64,000 nt of DNA from PALSA-894 sp963828625 (lineage in GTDB: Bacteria; Pseudomonadota; Alphaproteobacteria; Rhizobiales; Xanthobacteraceae): contig CAWHEX010000010.1 in assembly GCA_963828625.1 (NCBI GenBank), positions 62,001-126,000 on the forward strand. The letters run 5' to 3'. Positions 61,894 through 64,000 of the stretch are shown here, piece by piece; positions within the stretch are counted from its first letter, which is position 1; each line of letters starts with the position of its first letter. The notes under the pieces are model-generated. The model worked only from the letters and a program-made list of their open reading frames with translations. It ran no database searches and was not told where the DNA came from. The position numbers were made by a program, and so were the translations under genes.

Positions 61894-64000
61894 TTAAGCC
61901 GCTCTGACCTGACAGAGGGTGGCTTTTGGTTCCTGCATGCCGGTCACCGGATCGAAGCCGTAGGTGGTGAGGGCGTTGACGCTCTCGCCCAGCACGATCG
62001 GATCGGCGCCCTTCGGATAATTCCCGCGCTGATCGACGCCCTGGAACCAGCCACCGAAGTGGAACGGACACCAGGTCACGCCCTTGCCGACGCGTTCGGT
62101 GACGAGCGCCTTCATGCGCGCCTTGGAGTCGAGCTCGGCGCCGGTGACCCAGACCCAGCCACCGTCCTTGATGCCGCGCTCGGACGCATCCGCAGGATTG
62201 ATCTCGATGAACATGTCCTGCTGCAGTTCGGCGAGCCACTTGTTGGAGCGCGTCTCTTCGCCGCCGCCCTCGTATTCGACCAGGCGGCCGGAGGTGAGGA
62301 TGAGCGGGAACGCCTTGGCGACGCCCTTCTCGACCGCCGCCTTCTGCACGTCGAAGCCCACGTTCGGCATCCTGAACTGCCGTGCATTCGGCAGCGTCGG
62401 ATACTTCGCGACGAGGTCGGGGCGCGGCGTATAGATCGGCTCGCGGTGCGTCGGGATGGCGTCGGGCAGGCCGAACGCGTTGGCGCGCGCCTTGCCGTTG
62501 CCGTACGGGATGCAGCCGTGCTCGATCGAGACGCGCTGGATGCCGCCCGAAAGATCGATCGACCACGACACCGAGTCCGGATTGGCCGGGTTGACCTTCT
62601 GGATCACGGCGAGCTCGGCCTCGGTGAGGTCCTTGTCCCAGCCGAGCTTCTTGAGCACGCCGAGCGTGAACTCCGGATAGCCGTCCTTGATCTCGCTGTC
62701 CTTGGAGTAATAGCCGTTGCCGAGCAGGCTCACCTTGCGCTTCGAGCCGTCGGGGAGCGTCTCCTCGCGCTCCACGCCGAACCGTGCGCGGAACGTGCCG
62801 CCGCCTTCCTTGATCGACAGGTTGGTGTTGTAGAGCAGCGGCGTGCCCGGATGCTTGAACTCCGGCGTACCCCAGCACGGCCACGGCAGGCCGTAGTAAT
62901 CACCCTTGTTCGGGCCAACCGTGGCCTTCTGGGTGAGCATGTCGAAGTCTTTCTGGTTCGCCATGTGCGACTTCAGCCGCTCCGGCGACTGGCCGCAGTA
63001 GCCGGTCGACCATCCGCCGCGGTTGATCTCGCGGAGAATGTCCTCGGGCACCGGCACGTTGTTCTCGACCTTGATGTTCTTGAACATCGCGTCGGCGAAG
63101 CCGAGCTTCTTGGCGAGGAGATACATCACCTCGTTGTCGTCTTTCGACTCGAAGATCGGCTTGACGATCTGCTCGCCCCACTGGATCGCGCGGTTCGAGG
63201 CCGTGCGCGAGCCCGCGGTCTCGTAGCTGGTCGCGATCGGCAGCAGATACGTGTTGTTCTTGCGGTTGGGTGCGAGCGCCGCCCAGGTCGTCGGGTGCGG
63301 GTCCGCCACAACGAGCAGATCGAGCGCCTCGATGCCCTTCTGCGCGTTCGGCATGCGCGTCACGGTGTTGCCGCCGTGGCCCATGACGAACATGCACTTG
63401 ATGTTGTCCTTCTGCGAGACGTCCTTCTTTTCGTAGAGCGTCGCGTCGAACCAGCGGGTCGACGGGATGCCCGGCGTGTTCATGGTGTTCGACACCTTGC
63501 CGTCCGCCGCGGTGATCTTGTCGAAGCGCTCGACGAACCAGTCGTACGGCGTTTCCCAGACGCGCGCCCAGTGCCGCCACGCGCCTTCGACGAGGCCGTA
63601 GTAGAGCGGCAGCGTCACGATATCGAGGCCGAGGTCGGTCGCGCCCTGCACGTTGGTGTGGCCGCGGAAGATGTTGGCGCCGGTGCCCGGCGCGCCGACG
63701 TTGCCGGTCGCGAGCAGCGCGATGCAGAACGCGCGCACGTTCGCGGTGCCGACGGTGTGCTGGGTCGCGCCCATGCACCAGATCAGCGTCGAGGGCTTCT
63801 CGGTCGCGAACATCTTCGCGACGCGCTCGAGCTGCGCCGGCGGCACGCCCGTGATCTTCTCGACTTCGTCCGGCGTGTACTTTTCGACTTCCTTGCGGAT
63901 GTCGTCCATGCCGTACACGCGCTGCTCGATGAACTGCTTGTCTTCCCAGCCGTTCTTGAAGATGTGCCAGAGCATGCCCCAGATCACCGGAATGTCGGTG
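61894..64000 (-). CDS. fdoG: Formate dehydrogenase alpha subunit (molybdopterin), N-terminus outside window
   Basis: The frame is open to the last base; about 702 residues are visible, the C-terminal two thirds to three quarters of a protein usually near 960-1000. Molybdopterin oxidoreductase parts: STLIWCMGATQHTVGTANVRA, LLATGNVGAPGTGANIFRGH, and the cofactor-closing C-domain GVTWCPFHFGGWFQGV. The active-site Cys/Sec, the [4Fe-4S] motif and any Tat signal lie outside. It oxidises formate to CO2. Confidence 0.94.
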   Translation of the reverse strand, partial: TDIPVIWGMLWHIFKNGWEDKQFIEQRVYGMDDIRKEVEKYTPDEVEKITGVPPAQLERVAKMFATEKPSTLIWCMGATQHTVGTANVRAFCIALLATGNVGAPGTGANIFRGHTNVQGATDLGLDIVTLPLYYGLVEGAWRHWARVWETPYDWFVERFDKITAADGKVSNTMNTPGIPSTRWFDATLYEKKDVSQKDNIKCMFVMGHGGNTVTRMPNAQKGIEALDLLVVADPHPTTWAALAPNRKNNTYLLPIATSYETAGSRTASNRAIQWGEQIVKPIFESKDDNEVMYLLAKKLGFADAMFKNIKVENNVPVPEDILREINRGGWSTGYCGQSPERLKSHMANQKDFDMLTQKATVGPNKGDYYGLPWPCWGTPEFKHPGTPLLYNTNLSIKEGGGTFRARFGVEREETLPDGSKRKVSLLGNGYYSKDSEIKDGYPEFTLGVLKKLGWDKDLTEAELAVIQKVNPANPDSVSWSIDLSGGIQRVSIEHGCIPYGNGKARANAFGLPDAIPTHREPIYTPRPDLVAKYPTLPNARQFRMPNVGFDVQKAAVEKGVAKAFPLILTSGRLVEYEGGGEETRSNKWLAELQQDMFIEINPADASERGIKDGGWVWVTGAELDSKARMKALVTERVGKGVTWCPFHFGGWFQGVDQRGNYPKGADPIVLGESVNALTTYGFDPVTGMQEPKATLCQVRAA

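Noticed and set aside
1..64000. Mobile elements, CRISPR arrays, toxin-antitoxin or defence systems, rRNA
   Set aside because: Looked for transposase, integrase, repeat-spacer patterns and typical defence genes on both strands; none found.

Overview
The window is high-GC DNA from an alphaproteobacterium, most likely of the order Hyphomicrobiales (Bradyrhizobium/Rhodopseudomonas/Xanthobacteraceae-like). The evidence is a GcrA cell-cycle regulator with GANTC sites in front of it, a degenerate copy of the hairpin repeat scattered through rhizobial genomes (5200-5244), a second repeat of the type seen in Bradyrhizobiaceae (38066-38135), an HWE/HisKA_2-type kinase, Bug/TctC binding proteins and a PQQ cluster. 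It looks like ordinary chromosome. I see no phage, transposon, CRISPR, rRNA or defence island.

Layout. 1-5 kb: end of apaG, then hslO and argF-argD (arginine synthesis), gcrA with its own terminator. 4.5-12.2 kb: a complete phosphate regulon, read leftward: membrane protein, phoR, a triple PHO box, pstS-pstC-pstA-pstB-phoU-phoB. 12.4-19.2 kb: mixed genes (aldo/keto reductase, DoxX, sugar-binding protein, CHASE3 sensor kinase, nucleobase permease, flavin monooxygenase). 19.3-22.9 kb: an SDR-fold protein without the catalytic Tyr/Lys, and a very unusual ACP + fatty-acyl-AMP ligase + membrane acyltransferase fusion. 23.1-26.2 kb: pqqA-B-C and a fused pqqD-pqqE, followed by folB and tRNA-Arg. 27-35.7 kb: a CoA-dependent acid-degradation cluster (acyl-CoA dehydrogenase, HMG-CoA-lyase-like enzyme, enoyl-CoA hydratase, CaiB CoA-transferase), divergent from an acyl-CoA ligase and two lone binding proteins; the divergent promoter region carries a perfect inverted repeat. 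35.7-39 kb: polar amino-acid ABC importer. 39-50.6 kb: a catabolic block with HpcH aldolase, metallo-hydrolase, GST, two-subunit CoA-transferase, thiolase/DUF35 pair, two alpha/beta hydrolases with Ala at the nucleophile position, FAH-family hydrolase and a three-subunit molybdenum hydroxylase. 50.6-52.2 kb: ppa and hemE. 52.4-59.6 kb: an oligopeptide-type ABC operon that encloses an amidase and a GatC/AtzG-like small subunit. 59.7-64 kb: respiratory formate dehydrogenase (gamma, beta, part of alpha) with two small proteins.

How the genes work together. The Pst/Pho block is a self-contained sensing and uptake loop. The 27-32 kb genes can be ordered into CoA activation, dehydrogenation, hydration and retro-aldol cleavage of a 3-methyl-branched acid, and the 41-45 kb CoA-transferase and thiolase could take the keto-acid product further. 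The 52-59 kb operon looks like uptake plus hydrolysis of an amide compound.

Caution on sequence quality: at least ten genes are interrupted by single-base frameshifts (14 events, 12 of them one extra base), while the protein on both sides is intact. This looks more like base-calling or assembly error than gene decay. I annotate these genes across the shift and mark the place.
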